Positions 1 through 8,764 are shown, numbered from the stretch's first letter. The stretch is DNA of 28,508 bases from CAZLBV01 sp964557845 (GCA_964557845.1 CAZLBV010000156.1:1-28508), one strand, 5' to 3'. The notes: generated by a model from the letters alone, not told the origin. Numbers and translations are program-made.

Positions 1-521
1 GGACTGTAGCCCGGATTCACCGGCAGAAAAACATACCTGGTCTAATAAAAGCCGCAGTTGTTCTTCGGGATGCCATGCCGGAAGCCAGATTCATTATTGC
101 CGGAAATGGTCCAATGATGGCTAAAGTAAAAAATATGATCGAACGGTTCGGGCTGGGGGAAATAATATTTCTATTAGGGGAGAGGCAGGATGCGCACAGG
201 ATAATGTCCCTGTTTGATGTATTCATTCTGCCTTCTTTATGGGAAGGTCTCCCCTATGTCTTGATGGAAGCAGGAGCCTTGGGGATGCCCGTAGTGGCTT
301 CTAATATTGAAGGAGTTAGAGAGATAATTCAGGACGGGGAAGATGGTTTATTAATACCAAAGAATAATCCTCTGGAGATGGCAGAAGCAATAAAACAGCT
401 TAAGTCAGATCCTAAGCTGAGGGCCGAATTGGGTAAAAGACTGCAGAAAAAAATCCAGTGCGAATTTTCCCTAACCCGGATGATCAATGAAATTGAAGAG
501 ATCTACTCGAAGTGTCAGTAA
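1..521 (+). CDS. GT4-family glycosyltransferase, C-terminal part (5' end outside window)
   Basis: The reading frame is open from the first bases of the window (codons from position 3) to TAA at 519-521, so only the C-terminal ~172 residues are seen; the internal ATG at 75 is not the true start. It shows the GT-B nucleotide-sugar-binding half: a FIIAGNGP strand, then EGLPYVLMEAG, the E-x7-E motif of GT4 retaining glycosyltransferases, followed by GMPVVAS and a DGLLIP segment. Family knowledge says it transfers a sugar from a nucleotide donor, here probably onto a lipid-linked or surface polysaccharide, because a second GT4 gene and a polyprenyl-phosphate sugar transferase follow on the same strand. 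Donor and acceptor cannot be told. It is separated from the next gene by a 124-nt gap holding a promoter, so it probably ends the preceding transcription unit. Confidence 0.9.
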   Translation, partial: TVARIHRQKNIPGLIKAAVVLRDAMPEARFIIAGNGPMMAKVKNMIERFGLGEIIFLLGERQDAHRIMSLFDVFILPSLWEGLPYVLMEAGALGMPVVASNIEGVREIIQDGEDGLLIPKNNPLEMAEAIKQLKSDPKLRAELGKRLQKKIQCEFSLTRMINEIEEIYSKCQ

Positions 522-608
522 GGAGATATAATTTTTTATATTCAAAGATACAGCCTTTTTTTATTCTTCTGGGACTGCCTACGATCTATGCTTTATAAGC
601 GCCTCTGT

Positions 609-637
609 TTGACAATTTAAGTCGCCGATTTTATAAT
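609..637 (+). promoter_or_regulatory. Perfect consensus sigma-70 promoter, probably giving a leaderless transcript
   Basis: TTGACA at 609-614, a 17-nt spacer, then TATAAT at 632-637: six of six matches in both boxes. The -10 box ends 8 nt before the ATG at 646, so a start about 7 nt downstream of the -10 box falls at 644-646, at or just before the A of the start codon. No Shine-Dalgarno lies upstream of that ATG. Confidence 0.85.
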
Positions 638-645
638 TTTTGCCA

Positions 646-1758
646 ATGGAAAACACAAAGGTAGCCTTGGTACACGACTGGTTGACCGGTCAGCGTGGGG
701 GAGAGAAAGTGCTGGAATCTTTTTGTAAACTTTTTCCCCATGCCCCGATCTATACACTCTTTCATTTTCCCGGATCCCAGGTTAAATTAATCGAGGATCG
801 AAGGATAATCACAAGTTTTCTTCAGGCGTTTCCCTGGCTTGAAAAAAAATATCGTTTTTATCTGCCCTTTTATACCTTAGCTGTAGAGTTGTTTGATCTC
901 CAGGAGTATGATCTGGTAATTTCCAGTTCCCATTGTGTGGCTAAAGGGATCATTCCAAACCCGCAGGCGCTGCATATAAGTTATGTTCATTCACCCGTCA
1001 GGTATGCCTGGAATCAATATCCTGCCTATTTTTCTGTGGATAAACTGGGAGTTTTTTCACGTTTTTTGATTCCTCCTTTGATCCATAAGCTGAGAATATG
1101 GGATGCAGTCTCATCCGACCGGGTAGATTTTTTCATAGCTAATTCCCGAAATGTAGCCCGGAGGATACAAAAGTACTACCGGCGGCAGTCGGAGGTTATT
1201 CATCCTCCGGTTGATACGGAATTATTTTTTCCTGGAAAGGAAGAGGGAGGATACTACCTGATCGTTTCTGCCCTGGTCCCCTATAAGCGAATAGATCTGG
1301 CAGTAGAAACATTTAACCGAACGGGAATGCCTCTAAAGATAGTTGGGCATGGACCGGAATATAAGAAACTAAATAGATTGGCGAAAAAGAACATAAAGTT
1401 TTTGGGCCGACTCAGATCTGATGATCTGGTTGCGGTTTATCAGGGAGCGAAAGCACTGATTATGCCCGGAGAAGAAGATTTTGGCATAAATTCTTTAGAA
1501 TCTCAGGCTTGCGGCATTCCGGTTATTGCTTTCGGTAAGGGAGGAGCTCTGGAAACCGTCATTCCCGATAAAACCGGACTTCTTTTTCCAAAACTTACTC
1601 CATCAAGTCTCAAGGGGGCGCTTGACAAATTTGAAAACATGCCATTTAATAAGTCCGAAATCCGTTCCAATGCGCTGAATTTTTCAAAAGAGAAGTTTGA
1701 AGAACGGTTAGATGCATATATCAAAGAAAAGTGGATCGAATTCAAGAATAAACAATGA
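646..1758 (+). CDS. GT4-family glycosyltransferase (WbaZ-like)
   Basis: A 370-residue GT-B glycosyltransferase. The N-terminal domain starts VALVHDWLTGQRGGEKVLE, typical of WbaZ-like mannosyl-type GT4 enzymes of O-antigen and exopolysaccharide clusters. The C-terminal domain has LVPYKRIDLAV and GEEDFGINSLE (E-x7-E) followed by GIPVIAFGKGGALETV. A longer frame starts with TTG at 640, but that base sits between the -10 box and the expected transcription start, so the ATG at 646 is preferred. The stop overlaps the ATG of the next gene by 4 nt (ATGA), indicating translational coupling with the sugar-phosphate transferase. The mannose donor is only the common family annotation; the sequence does not prove the sugar. 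Confidence 0.88.
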   Translation: MENTKVALVHDWLTGQRGGEKVLESFCKLFPHAPIYTLFHFPGSQVKLIEDRRIITSFLQAFPWLEKKYRFYLPFYTLAVELFDLQEYDLVISSSHCVAKGIIPNPQALHISYVHSPVRYAWNQYPAYFSVDKLGVFSRFLIPPLIHKLRIWDAVSSDRVDFFIANSRNVARRIQKYYRRQSEVIHPPVDTELFFPGKEEGGYYLIVSALVPYKRIDLAVETFNRTGMPLKIVGHGPEYKKLNRLAKKNIKFLGRLRSDDLVAVYQGAKALIMPGEEDFGINSLESQACGIPVIAFGKGGALETVIPDKTGLLFPKLTPSSLKGALDKFENMPFNKSEIRSNALNFSKEKFEERLDAYIKEKWIEFKNKQ

Positions 1759-3200
1759 TCAGGAAACACCAAACACGTCTCAAAGGATTTTATGTACTCA
1801 GCGATGTAGTGGGAATTATCGTATCCTATTTTTATTCCTATCTGTTCAGGTTTTATGGATATATCATTCCTGTTGTTCCTGAACGGGGCATCCCTCCTAT
1901 CAAGTCATATGTTTTAGTCTTCCCCCTGTTTTTACTTACCCATATGGTCATATTTTATTTTCAGGGATTTTATAAGAGCCGTTTGAAGAGAACTCGTCTG
2001 GATGATTTTTTCTTGATCTGCCTGAATGCTGTGCTTTCGATCGTTTTTGTTCAGATCGTATTGAATTATTTATATACCTACAGCCAGGGTGCGGCACCGC
2101 TTTTCAGGTTTGATTTTAAACTTTCCCACGGATTTCTTGCCATTTATTTTATCGCCTTCATCTTCATGATATCTTTTCTTAGAAATCAGATCTTCTATTA
2201 TATGAAACGCCGCTATGCCAAAGGGTTAAACTTGAAGAATGTCCTCATTGTTGGGGCAGGCGAAATGGGTAGGAATGTTGCCCAGAAATTGGTTCAATAT
2301 AAAGATCTTGGTTTTTCTGTTAAAGGTTTTCTGGACGATGAAAGAGAGATCGGAGAAACGATTCCTATTGACAGTGGGATCAAAGTGCTGGGCACAGTTG
2401 ATCAATTAGGAACGATTCTGGAGGCAGGTGATATCAGTGAAGTATATGTTGCGATGGATTTAAGTAATTATGCCCAAATCCTTAAAACACTCAAGATCGT
2501 TAATAAATATGTGGTCAATGTCCGTTTGATCCCCGACCTTTTCCAACTGTTAACTTTAAAGGCCAAATTAGAGGATCTTGATGGGTTCCCGGTTATCAGC
2601 ATAGATGAACCTCCCATGACAGGCGTCATGCTGGGGTTGAAGAAGGTCTTTGACAGGGTTGTCTCTGCGGTTTTGTTGTTGTTGTTACTGCCGCTTTTAT
2701 TGATTGTGGCCCTTCTGATAAAAATAACTTCCAGAGGTCCGGTATTCTACCATCAGGAGCGCATGGGACTTGACGGGAAAAAATTCAACATCCATAAATT
2801 TAGAACCATGGTGGTGGATGCAGAAAAGAGCGGCCCTCAGATGTGCCGTCAAAATGATGAGAGGATAACAAAGGTTGGACGGATTTTGCGCAAATATAGT
2901 ATCGATGAATTTCCGCAGCTGTTCAATGTATTGAAAGGTGAGATGAGCCTGGTCGGTCCCCGTCCGGAAAGGCCTGTGTTTGTCTATGATTTTAGAGAAA
3001 AATATCCCAAATACATGCTCAGGCATAAAGTCAAATCAGGTATAACAGGTTGGGCTCAGGTTCATGGCCTGCGGCAGGACACTCCCATTGAAGAACGGCT
3101 GGATTATGACTTCTACTATATTCAAAACTGGTCATTTGCACTTGATTTTAAGATCCTCTGGATGACTCTCAGAAAAGGATTTATCGATAAAAACGCCTGA
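1755..3200 (+). CDS. Polyprenyl-phosphate sugar-1-phosphate transferase (WcaJ/WbaP type)
   Basis: A 481-residue membrane protein that should start repeat-unit synthesis by moving a hexose-1-phosphate onto undecaprenyl phosphate at the inner membrane. About four hydrophobic segments fill the first 150 residues. A Rossmann CoA-binding-like domain follows (NVLIVGAGEMGRNVA, near residue 160), then one more hydrophobic stretch rich in Leu near residue 300, and the catalytic bacterial sugar transferase domain: HKFRTM, DERITKVGRILRKYSIDE, LPQLFNVL-like FPQLFNVLKGEMSLVGPRPE, and ITGWAQVHG. Length and domain order match full-length family members. It starts in the stop of the preceding glycosyltransferase and ends the transcription unit; pgsA converges on it 49 nt away. 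The sugar (glucose or galactose are usual) is not determinable. Confidence 0.93.
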   Translation: MIRKHQTRLKGFYVLSDVVGIIVSYFYSYLFRFYGYIIPVVPERGIPPIKSYVLVFPLFLLTHMVIFYFQGFYKSRLKRTRLDDFFLICLNAVLSIVFVQIVLNYLYTYSQGAAPLFRFDFKLSHGFLAIYFIAFIFMISFLRNQIFYYMKRRYAKGLNLKNVLIVGAGEMGRNVAQKLVQYKDLGFSVKGFLDDEREIGETIPIDSGIKVLGTVDQLGTILEAGDISEVYVAMDLSNYAQILKTLKIVNKYVVNVRLIPDLFQLLTLKAKLEDLDGFPVISIDEPPMTGVMLGLKKVFDRVVSAVLLLLLLPLLLIVALLIKITSRGPVFYHQERMGLDGKKFNIHKFRTMVVDAEKSGPQMCRQNDERITKVGRILRKYSIDEFPQLFNVLKGEMSLVGPRPERPVFVYDFREKYPKYMLRHKVKSGITGWAQVHGLRQDTPIEERLDYDFYYIQNWSFALDFKILWMTLRKGFIDKNA

Positions 3201-3249
3201 TCATAAATATACTTCTCAATGGTTCTAACTTTCTGATCTAACCGAAAAA

Positions 3250-3849
3250 TTATTGTTGATCTGATTGTTTGAAGGCGATGTTCCGCAGTTTGATCCCGAT
3301 ACCCACATATTGCAGCCATGAAAGTATAGTCAAACCAGCAGTTAAGATGTAAGTCCAGGTTAAGATCTGTGCGGTTTTATTTACGGCATTATAAACCAGA
3401 ACCAGCACCAACACACTCATTTGTGTAAAGGTTGTTAATTTTCCCAGGAATGTCGGGGGAAAACTGGTTTGGCCTTGGGTTTTGTATAAGAAAAGGGCAC
3501 TGCCGACGATAAAAACATCCCTTCCAATTATGATCACAGTTAGCCACAAGGGAATAAGGTTGGGCAGATCCAGATGTGGTAGGGTCAAGCCGATTAAAGC
3601 TGCAGTCATAAGCAGCTTATCTCCAGCAGGATCGAGCAAAGCACCAAGCTTGGATTTTTGCCGGAGAAGGCGGGCTGCCATCCCATCCAGCAGATCGGTT
3701 AAAGCTGCGGCCGTAAAAGTGGCCAGGGCAGCAGCTGTTTTCCCCGATATCAGAAGCCAGAGGAAGAAAGGAATAATAAATATTCGTGCAAGACTTATAA
3801 TATTTGGTATCGTAAAGATGCGATCTCTTGGCTCCTTTTTTTCTGGCAT
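3250..3849 (-). CDS. pgsA: CDP-diacylglycerol-glycerol-3-phosphate 3-phosphatidyltransferase
   Basis: A 199-residue integral membrane enzyme for the committed step to phosphatidylglycerol. The CDP-alcohol phosphotransferase signature is exact: D52-x2-D55-G56-x2-A59-R60-x8-G69-x3-D73-x3-D77. Hydrophobic segments lie around residues 20-45, 85-105 and 130-180, the usual pattern. The N-terminal IPNIISLARIFIIP is typical of PgsA. It is the last gene of the miaA-hflX-lipoprotein-pgsA run, starting 23 nt after the lipoprotein stop, without an obvious Shine-Dalgarno. Related CDP-alcohol transferases with other acceptors exist, but the N-terminal motif favours PgsA. Confidence 0.92.
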   Translation of the reverse strand: MPEKKEPRDRIFTIPNIISLARIFIIPFFLWLLISGKTAAALATFTAAALTDLLDGMAARLLRQKSKLGALLDPAGDKLLMTAALIGLTLPHLDLPNLIPLWLTVIIIGRDVFIVGSALFLYKTQGQTSFPPTFLGKLTTFTQMSVLVLVLVYNAVNKTAQILTWTYILTAGLTILSWLQYVGIGIKLRNIAFKQSDQQ

Positions 3850-3872
3850 TTTTTATGAGTATTTCAAGCCTT

Positions 3873-5210
3873 TCAGCTTCGATCCAGGTCACTCAAGCTT
3901 ATAATAAGGTCGAGAAATTTTATGGCTGTGACTCCAGAAACCGGAAGATCTGGACGGAAAGTCCTGTCAGGATAGAGGGACATCAGATCATAGGATATAA
4001 CCAGCAGTATGGGCCGGTGATAGAAGTTATCCGGAGATACATCCTTTATCTGGATTTTTTCCGGCGGGATCTGCTGTATGAGTCTTATTCCTTTTTTCCT
4101 CAGATAATTTGTGAGGCGGAAGAGGACTTCTGCCATCTCCCCCCGGGTTATTGTCTTCTTAGGTTGAAAAGTATGATTGGGATATACATCAAGGATCCCG
4201 ATCGAGGTCATGTCCAAAATAAATTGTGTAGCCCAAGAAGTGGTAATATCTACGATAATAGGAGGTTTTCCGGAAGGCTTATCCAGGATTCCCTTGAATT
4301 TTACAGCGATCAGAGCGGCCAGCTCTTCTTTAGAAATAGCTTCTCGGGATGGTATAGCGTTGTATTGACTGGGAAGTTCAAAAATGCCTAACCTGTTTTT
4401 GAGAGTTTCGATCCTTTGCCGGATTGATTGGTTATCAGGTTCACTTTCCTGGAGTTTTTCAAATACTTCTAGACTTTCTTTATTTTCCTCCGCAAGGAAA
4501 AGCAGTTCCCCGTAATCTCTCAAGATTTCAGTATTGTCGGGATCATTGTCCAGGACTGATTTGAGATGCATCAGTGCCGTTTCAATCTCATTTTCGCTTT
4601 TATAGATTTCAGCTAAGGCAAGATGGGCTTCTCTTGAATCCGGAGAATAAAAGAGAGCTTTCAATAATTCGGATTTACCCTTCTCATAATTTCCCTGTTC
4701 TAGAAGGGATTTTCCCATAAATATCGCTTCTTCGGTTTTTTTGAGTTTGATGTTTTCATGCCTTGGTTTCGCCCAGGGATGTTCGGGCTCAGTTTTCATT
4801 ATTTCCCGAAGTTCGATGAATGCGTCTTCTTCTTGTCCTCTATCCAAATAGATTTGGACCAGCCCGATCCGGCTGATAGTCATTTCCGGATATCTTTCCA
4901 GGGAAGCTTTAAAATATTCTTCCGCTAAGTCTGGTTGTTCCAGTAAATAATAGACATACCCCAGTCCGGAATGATATCCGGGACTTTGAATGCCCAGTTC
5001 GGCAAAGAGCTTCCGGGCTTTCTCTGCCTTACCTTCTCTTAAATTATTCCAGGCATCCTCAGTTAAGAGTCTTTCCTCAAGGGACATTTCGGCAACGATT
5101 GAACCGGGAAGGTTTCCAATGTAGAAATTAGGAGGTGGCGGTTGATAGGTTGCGCAGCTCCATAAAAATAAACTGCCAAAAATGACAGGCAACACCAGTT
5201 TCTTTACCAA
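3873..5210 (-). CDS. TPR lipoprotein with C-terminal SLH-like motifs
   Basis: A 445-residue exported protein of unknown role. A hydrophobic leader ends in LWSC with the probable lipidated Cys19. Residues ~45-275 hold several TPR units (for example around AEKARKLFAELG, DLAEEYFKASLERYP and ALMHLKSVLDNDPD). From ~290 to the end come SLH-type segments: GILDVYPNHTFQPKKTITRGEMAEVLFRL and DLMSLYPDRTFRPDLPVSG carry the usual DVyPd.TF.P...iTRgE pattern. The start is TTG at 5210, chosen because GGAGG lies 6 nt upstream, inside the hflX end; the two genes overlap by 7 nt. SLH domains bind cell-wall polymers in the families where they were studied, so an envelope anchoring or scaffolding role is inferred. 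Confidence 0.82.
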   Translation of the reverse strand: MVKKLVLPVIFGSLFLWSCATYQPPPPNFYIGNLPGSIVAEMSLEERLLTEDAWNNLREGKAEKARKLFAELGIQSPGYHSGLGYVYYLLEQPDLAEEYFKASLERYPEMTISRIGLVQIYLDRGQEEDAFIELREIMKTEPEHPWAKPRHENIKLKKTEEAIFMGKSLLEQGNYEKGKSELLKALFYSPDSREAHLALAEIYKSENEIETALMHLKSVLDNDPDNTEILRDYGELLFLAEENKESLEVFEKLQESEPDNQSIRQRIETLKNRLGIFELPSQYNAIPSREAISKEELAALIAVKFKGILDKPSGKPPIIVDITTSWATQFILDMTSIGILDVYPNHTFQPKKTITRGEMAEVLFRLTNYLRKKGIRLIQQIPPEKIQIKDVSPDNFYHRPILLVISYDLMSLYPDRTFRPDLPVSGVTAIKFLDLIISLSDLDRS

Positions 5211-6466
5211 TTCGCACCTCCTCTTTTAATATACTGTAAATAGTTTATCATTTTTTGGGGATTCGCTAAAACTTTTAACTCGAAAAAATCCCTATATTCC
5301 CGTTTTTTAATAAGAATTGACCATTTTGGGAAGGAGTGGATAAGATCTCTTCGGCTGTTGGGAATTCTAAGATAAAAAATGCGGCGATTTCTGAAAAGGA
5401 TAGAATGAAGTTTGTTTTTCAGGTCTTGTATTCCTTCTCCGTTTTTTGCAGACAAATAGATGATGTGTGTATTTGGATTTTTGTTTTTATCCAAAAGGTT
5501 GTTAAAATTAGGAAGCTTATCGATCTTATTAAATATTTTTATTACCGGAATATCAGCTGTATTCAAGTCTTCTAAAATTTTCTTGACTGCATCTATTCGT
5601 GATTCCAAATTGGCATCTGAGATATCAATAATATGACATATACAATCAGCCTCTCCCACTTCCTCCAATGTCGCTCTAAAAGCCGTGAATAATTCCGGCG
5701 GTAACCGTCGGATGAACCCTACGGTGTCAGTGATCAAAAAGTAGGATCCGTCCTGAAGATCAACTCTCCTGATGACGGGATCGAGAGTTGCAAACAGTTG
5801 GGGGGAAACAAACATTTTTTCATGGGAGAGGCGGTTGAATAAAGTCGATTTCCCCGCATTTGTATATCCGACTAAGGCAGCGACCGGCACTGGTCCTCTT
5901 GTTCTGGTTTTTCTTTGACGGATTCTTCTTTTTTGGATCTTTTGGAGCTCTTTTTTTATTAAGGCGATCCTGTCTTGTATCCTACGTCTGTCCTCTTCCA
6001 GTTTTTTTTCACCAGGGCCCCGTGTTCCTATTCCGCCGCCCAAACGGGAGAGAGCAGTTCCTTTTCCCAGCAGACGTGGGAGAAGATAATTGAGCTGCGC
6101 CAGCTCTACCTGGAGTTTTCCTTCTTTACTTCTGGCTCTTTGGGCGAAGATATCCAGGATCAATTGGGTGCGGTCGATGATTTTTTCTTGGATTTTATCT
6201 TCAAGATTTCTCTTTTGAACCGCATTTAAAGTATGATCAAATATGTAAAGATCGGCTCCTGTCTTTTCCTTCAGGATGATCAATTCAGAAACCTTACCTT
6301 CTCCGATAAAATATTTAGGATTTATGGATTGTCTGTGCTGAATGATTTCTCCAACAACAGCCGCTCCTGCAGTTTTGGCCAATCCTTTTAGTTCAGCCAT
6401 TGATTCGTTGGCTTCTGCTTTGTCGGATTTATCAATAGATAGATGTATTAAAATAGCTTTTTCCAT
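5204..6466 (-). CDS. hflX: Ribosome-associated GTPase HflX
   Basis: A 420-residue TRAFAC GTPase. The N-terminal HflX domain (residues ~25-180) contains NPKYFIGEGKVSEL and the glycine-rich GGGIGTRGPGEKKLE loop. The G domain starts near 195: Walker A GYTNAGKST at 200-208, FATLDP switch I, DTVGFIRRLP (G3), and FNKIDK (G4). HflX splits stalled or stressed 70S ribosomes in species where it was tested. Its ATG shares one base with the miaA stop (TAATG), so miaA and hflX are translationally coupled, a common pairing (often with hfq, which is not present here). The C-terminal ~70 residues carry basic segments. Identification is secure. Confidence 0.95.
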   Translation of the reverse strand: MEKAILIHLSIDKSDKAEANESMAELKGLAKTAGAAVVGEIIQHRQSINPKYFIGEGKVSELIILKEKTGADLYIFDHTLNAVQKRNLEDKIQEKIIDRTQLILDIFAQRARSKEGKLQVELAQLNYLLPRLLGKGTALSRLGGGIGTRGPGEKKLEEDRRRIQDRIALIKKELQKIQKRRIRQRKTRTRGPVPVAALVGYTNAGKSTLFNRLSHEKMFVSPQLFATLDPVIRRVDLQDGSYFLITDTVGFIRRLPPELFTAFRATLEEVGEADCICHIIDISDANLESRIDAVKKILEDLNTADIPVIKIFNKIDKLPNFNNLLDKNKNPNTHIIYLSAKNGEGIQDLKNKLHSILFRNRRIFYLRIPNSRRDLIHSFPKWSILIKKREYRDFFELKVLANPQKMINYLQYIKRGGANW

Positions 6467-7422
6467 TATGTTTTACTGCTTTTATGTAAAAATTCGACAA
6501 TATCTTCCAGATCTTCAGGGTTGAACCAGTTTATGCCGTCCATTTTTTTGAACCATGTAATCTGTCTTTTGGCATAATGCCTGGTTTCTGTTTTAATGCG
6601 GGACACCGCTTCTTCCTTGTTTATCTCTCCCCGCAAAAATTCGAGGACCTGTTTGTAACCTAAAGCACGGAAGGGAGGAGCATTTTCCGGGACACCTGCA
6701 GCCAGTAGCTTTTTTGTTTCTTCGATGATCCCTCTTTGGAACATATCATCTACTCGCTTTTCAATGCGGTCATATAGATCCTTTCTTTCCAATTTTAATC
6801 CAATTTTGATTATTTTAAAATCGTGCAAAGGAGGTTTGGTTTCTTTAAAGTGCTCGGATATAGGTTTTTTGGTGAGATAAAATACTTCTAGAGCCCGGAT
6901 GATCCGGATCTTATCATTGGCTCCGATCTTGTTATAATAATTCGGGTCCACTTTCTTTAATTTATTTCTTAGATGCTCCAGTCCTTTTTGTTCTGCCTCT
7001 TTTTGAAGGCGCTTCCGGAGAAGGGGATCCCTTTTATCTAGGGGAAAGAGCCCGGAGATCAACGCCTTGAGATACAATCCTGTTCCTCCTGTAATGATCG
7101 GGAGACGCTCTCTTTCCAGGATTTTGGATACAGCCGCCACGGCCAGGCGGACGAATTCAGCTGCGGTGAATTGCTGAGCAGGCAGAAGAATGTCAACCAG
7201 GTGATGTGGAATATTCTTCTGCATTTCCGCCGAAACTTTATCCGTACCGATATCAAATCCCTGGTACACCTGCATGGAATCACAATTGATGATCTCTCCA
7301 TTTAAAATTTCCGCCAGCCTCGAGGCGGTTCGGCTTTTTCCAACGGCTGTTGGTCCCAATAAAATCACGACTGTTTTTTTCTTTGCAGTTGTTTTTTGGG
7401 GTGATCTTGATTGATTACACAT
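6466..7422 (-). CDS. miaA: tRNA dimethylallyltransferase MiaA
   Basis: A 318-residue enzyme that adds dimethylallyl to A37 of tRNAs reading UNN codons. It shows the P-loop GPTAVGKS (residues 23-30), NCDSMQVYQGFDIGTDK, and GGTGLYLKAL, followed by the C-terminal ALGYKQV and ETRHYAKRQITWFKK blocks. The frame can be extended 38 codons upstream to a TTG, but that extension has no family similarity and the ATG at 7422 sits the normal distance before the P-loop. No clear Shine-Dalgarno is seen. About 37 nt upstream of the ATG a TATACT box (7459-7464) with a weak CTGATC 17 nt further upstream could be its promoter. First gene of the miaA-hflX-lipoprotein-pgsA run. Confidence 0.95.
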   Translation of the reverse strand: MCNQSRSPQKTTAKKKTVVILLGPTAVGKSRTASRLAEILNGEIINCDSMQVYQGFDIGTDKVSAEMQKNIPHHLVDILLPAQQFTAAEFVRLAVAAVSKILERERLPIITGGTGLYLKALISGLFPLDKRDPLLRKRLQKEAEQKGLEHLRNKLKKVDPNYYNKIGANDKIRIIRALEVFYLTKKPISEHFKETKPPLHDFKIIKIGLKLERKDLYDRIEKRVDDMFQRGIIEETKKLLAAGVPENAPPFRALGYKQVLEFLRGEINKEEAVSRIKTETRHYAKRQITWFKKMDGINWFNPEDLEDIVEFLHKSSKT

Positions 7423-7551
7423 GGTCAGGCATCCCAATTTCGTGAAATGAAAAACAATAGTATACTCCCTTATTTTGGATAGATCAGAAAAGTAAAATGA
7501 ACAAAACAAAAAGGGTTGTGAACAAAAGGAGTGCAAATATCTGTTTTCTTT

Positions 7552-8655
7552 TTATTTCCATTCGCCTACCTTTTGAAGACTTTTAATCAGGATTGATTCA
7601 TGCTCGTTTCCAAGGGTTTTTTTGACTGTCAGCATTTCTGCCACAAGTATTTCATTTAAACCCCTTAACACCTCTCTGCTGTCTTTATCAGATGCTTTGA
7701 CCGGATTAATTTTCAAAATAGAATCTGTCCTCATTTTTCCGTCATTATCGAGAGCAATATGCCTTAGTTGAGGGGGAAGGTTGATCCGAATGTTATCCAG
7801 GGTATTTTTCAGAAGATTCAAGGCTACGGGTCCGATCTCCTTGGATAAGTATTTAAAGATATAAAAGCATTTTTCATTGAAGGCGTTGATTATTCTTAAA
7901 AGGTCGGCCTGAGTCAGATCTTTATGTGACATCTTAGTATTTTTATCTTTTGGCAGTCCGAGAACACCCAGGATAATCAGACGATAGATCCTCTTTTTAG
8001 TCTCCTTTTCCCCCAGTTCGCTGACTTTAAATATTTCGCCAAAATTCTTTTTATCTTGGATGATTTGAAAGAGATACAATTCACTAAGATCGAGTCCAAG
8101 CTGATTAAAATGAGCGGGGTAAAGGATCTCCAGAGTGGCGCTCTCTTCGGGAATAAGCCTGTTCATTACTTTAAAATTTTCCATCTTGCGGGTTGCTTCC
8201 AGGATGAGATCAAGAGTGGGGAGAGAAATCAGGACATCTTCTTCTGGATAAAGATGTTCCGAATCAAAGAAAAATTCTGCTTCATCCCAATCGAATATTG
8301 GCTGGATATGGTGTTTGATGAAGCTCTGCATATGATTCCAGAGATCAGAGGCTGGTATGAGCTGCGTTTCGATCAGTGCTTTGATCAGGGACACACTTTT
8401 ATCCTTTGTAAATGTGCTGCATTTGTCTGCGGCATCCGGTTTGATAAGATTCAGATCTTTCAAATAAATTAAAAAGGCATCTTCAGGAAAAGAAGATCTC
8501 GAAGCAAGCACTTCTCCATTAATAAAATCAATTTTTTCAGCGGAGGATGGATTTTTTATTTCGAGCGATCCGGATCTTTTCGATCTCCATATCCGGAAAA
8601 GCAGTTGGGCCAAGGAAGTGTTTTCCAAAGTGCCGTGCAGCCAGAATTTTTCCAT
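7552..8655 (-). CDS. DUF4388 (PATAN) domain protein
   Basis: A 367-residue cytosolic protein. Residues 5-100 match DUF4388/PATAN: LHGTLENTSLAQLLFRIWRSKRSGSLEI, then KIDFINGEVLASRS. The middle (about 100-250) looks like a helical region with winged-helix-like segments; the C-terminal ~110 residues are helical with no recognised motif. PATAN domains occur in response-regulator-like and signalling proteins and are thought to mediate protein contacts; the exact role here is unknown. The start at 8655 is fixed by the domain, which begins within a few residues. A promoter at 8662-8690 places the expected transcription start on this ATG, and there is no Shine-Dalgarno. It lies 129 nt before miaA, so it may be monocistronic or run into miaA. 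Confidence 0.8.
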   Translation of the reverse strand: MEKFWLHGTLENTSLAQLLFRIWRSKRSGSLEIKNPSSAEKIDFINGEVLASRSSFPEDAFLIYLKDLNLIKPDAADKCSTFTKDKSVSLIKALIETQLIPASDLWNHMQSFIKHHIQPIFDWDEAEFFFDSEHLYPEEDVLISLPTLDLILEATRKMENFKVMNRLIPEESATLEILYPAHFNQLGLDLSELYLFQIIQDKKNFGEIFKVSELGEKETKKRIYRLIILGVLGLPKDKNTKMSHKDLTQADLLRIINAFNEKCFYIFKYLSKEIGPVALNLLKNTLDNIRINLPPQLRHIALDNDGKMRTDSILKINPVKASDKDSREVLRGLNEILVAEMLTVKKTLGNEHESILIKSLQKVGEWK

Positions 8656-8661
8656 GGGTAT

Positions 8662-8690
8662 ACTTTAAAGATACGGAATATCCTTGTCAA
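8662..8690 (-). promoter_or_regulatory. Sigma-70 promoter of the DUF4388 gene, leaderless geometry
   Basis: On the minus strand TTGACA (8690-8685), a 17-nt spacer, and TAAAGT (8667-8662; four of six matches). Six nt (ATACCC) separate the -10 box from the ATG at 8655, so +7 from the -10 box is the A of the start codon. Confidence 0.65.
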
Positions 8691-8764
8691 CATTTCTGCG
8701 TTTATTCGCAATGCACGGAAATCCATTCTCAACAAGGGATGGACGAAGCTGACTCAGGATGGCA

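Noticed and set aside
75..521. ATG at 75 as the start of the first glycosyltransferase
   Set aside because: The frame is open from base 3 with residues that continue the GT-B fold; the gene is cut at its 5' end.
3482..4391. Plus-strand frames across pgsA and the SLH lipoprotein
   Set aside because: Antisense shadows; the minus-strand proteins carry exact family motifs and a ribosome site.
7423..7536. Longer MiaA start 38 codons upstream
   Set aside because: The extension begins with TTG, has no family similarity, no ribosome site, and would place the P-loop too far from the N-terminus.
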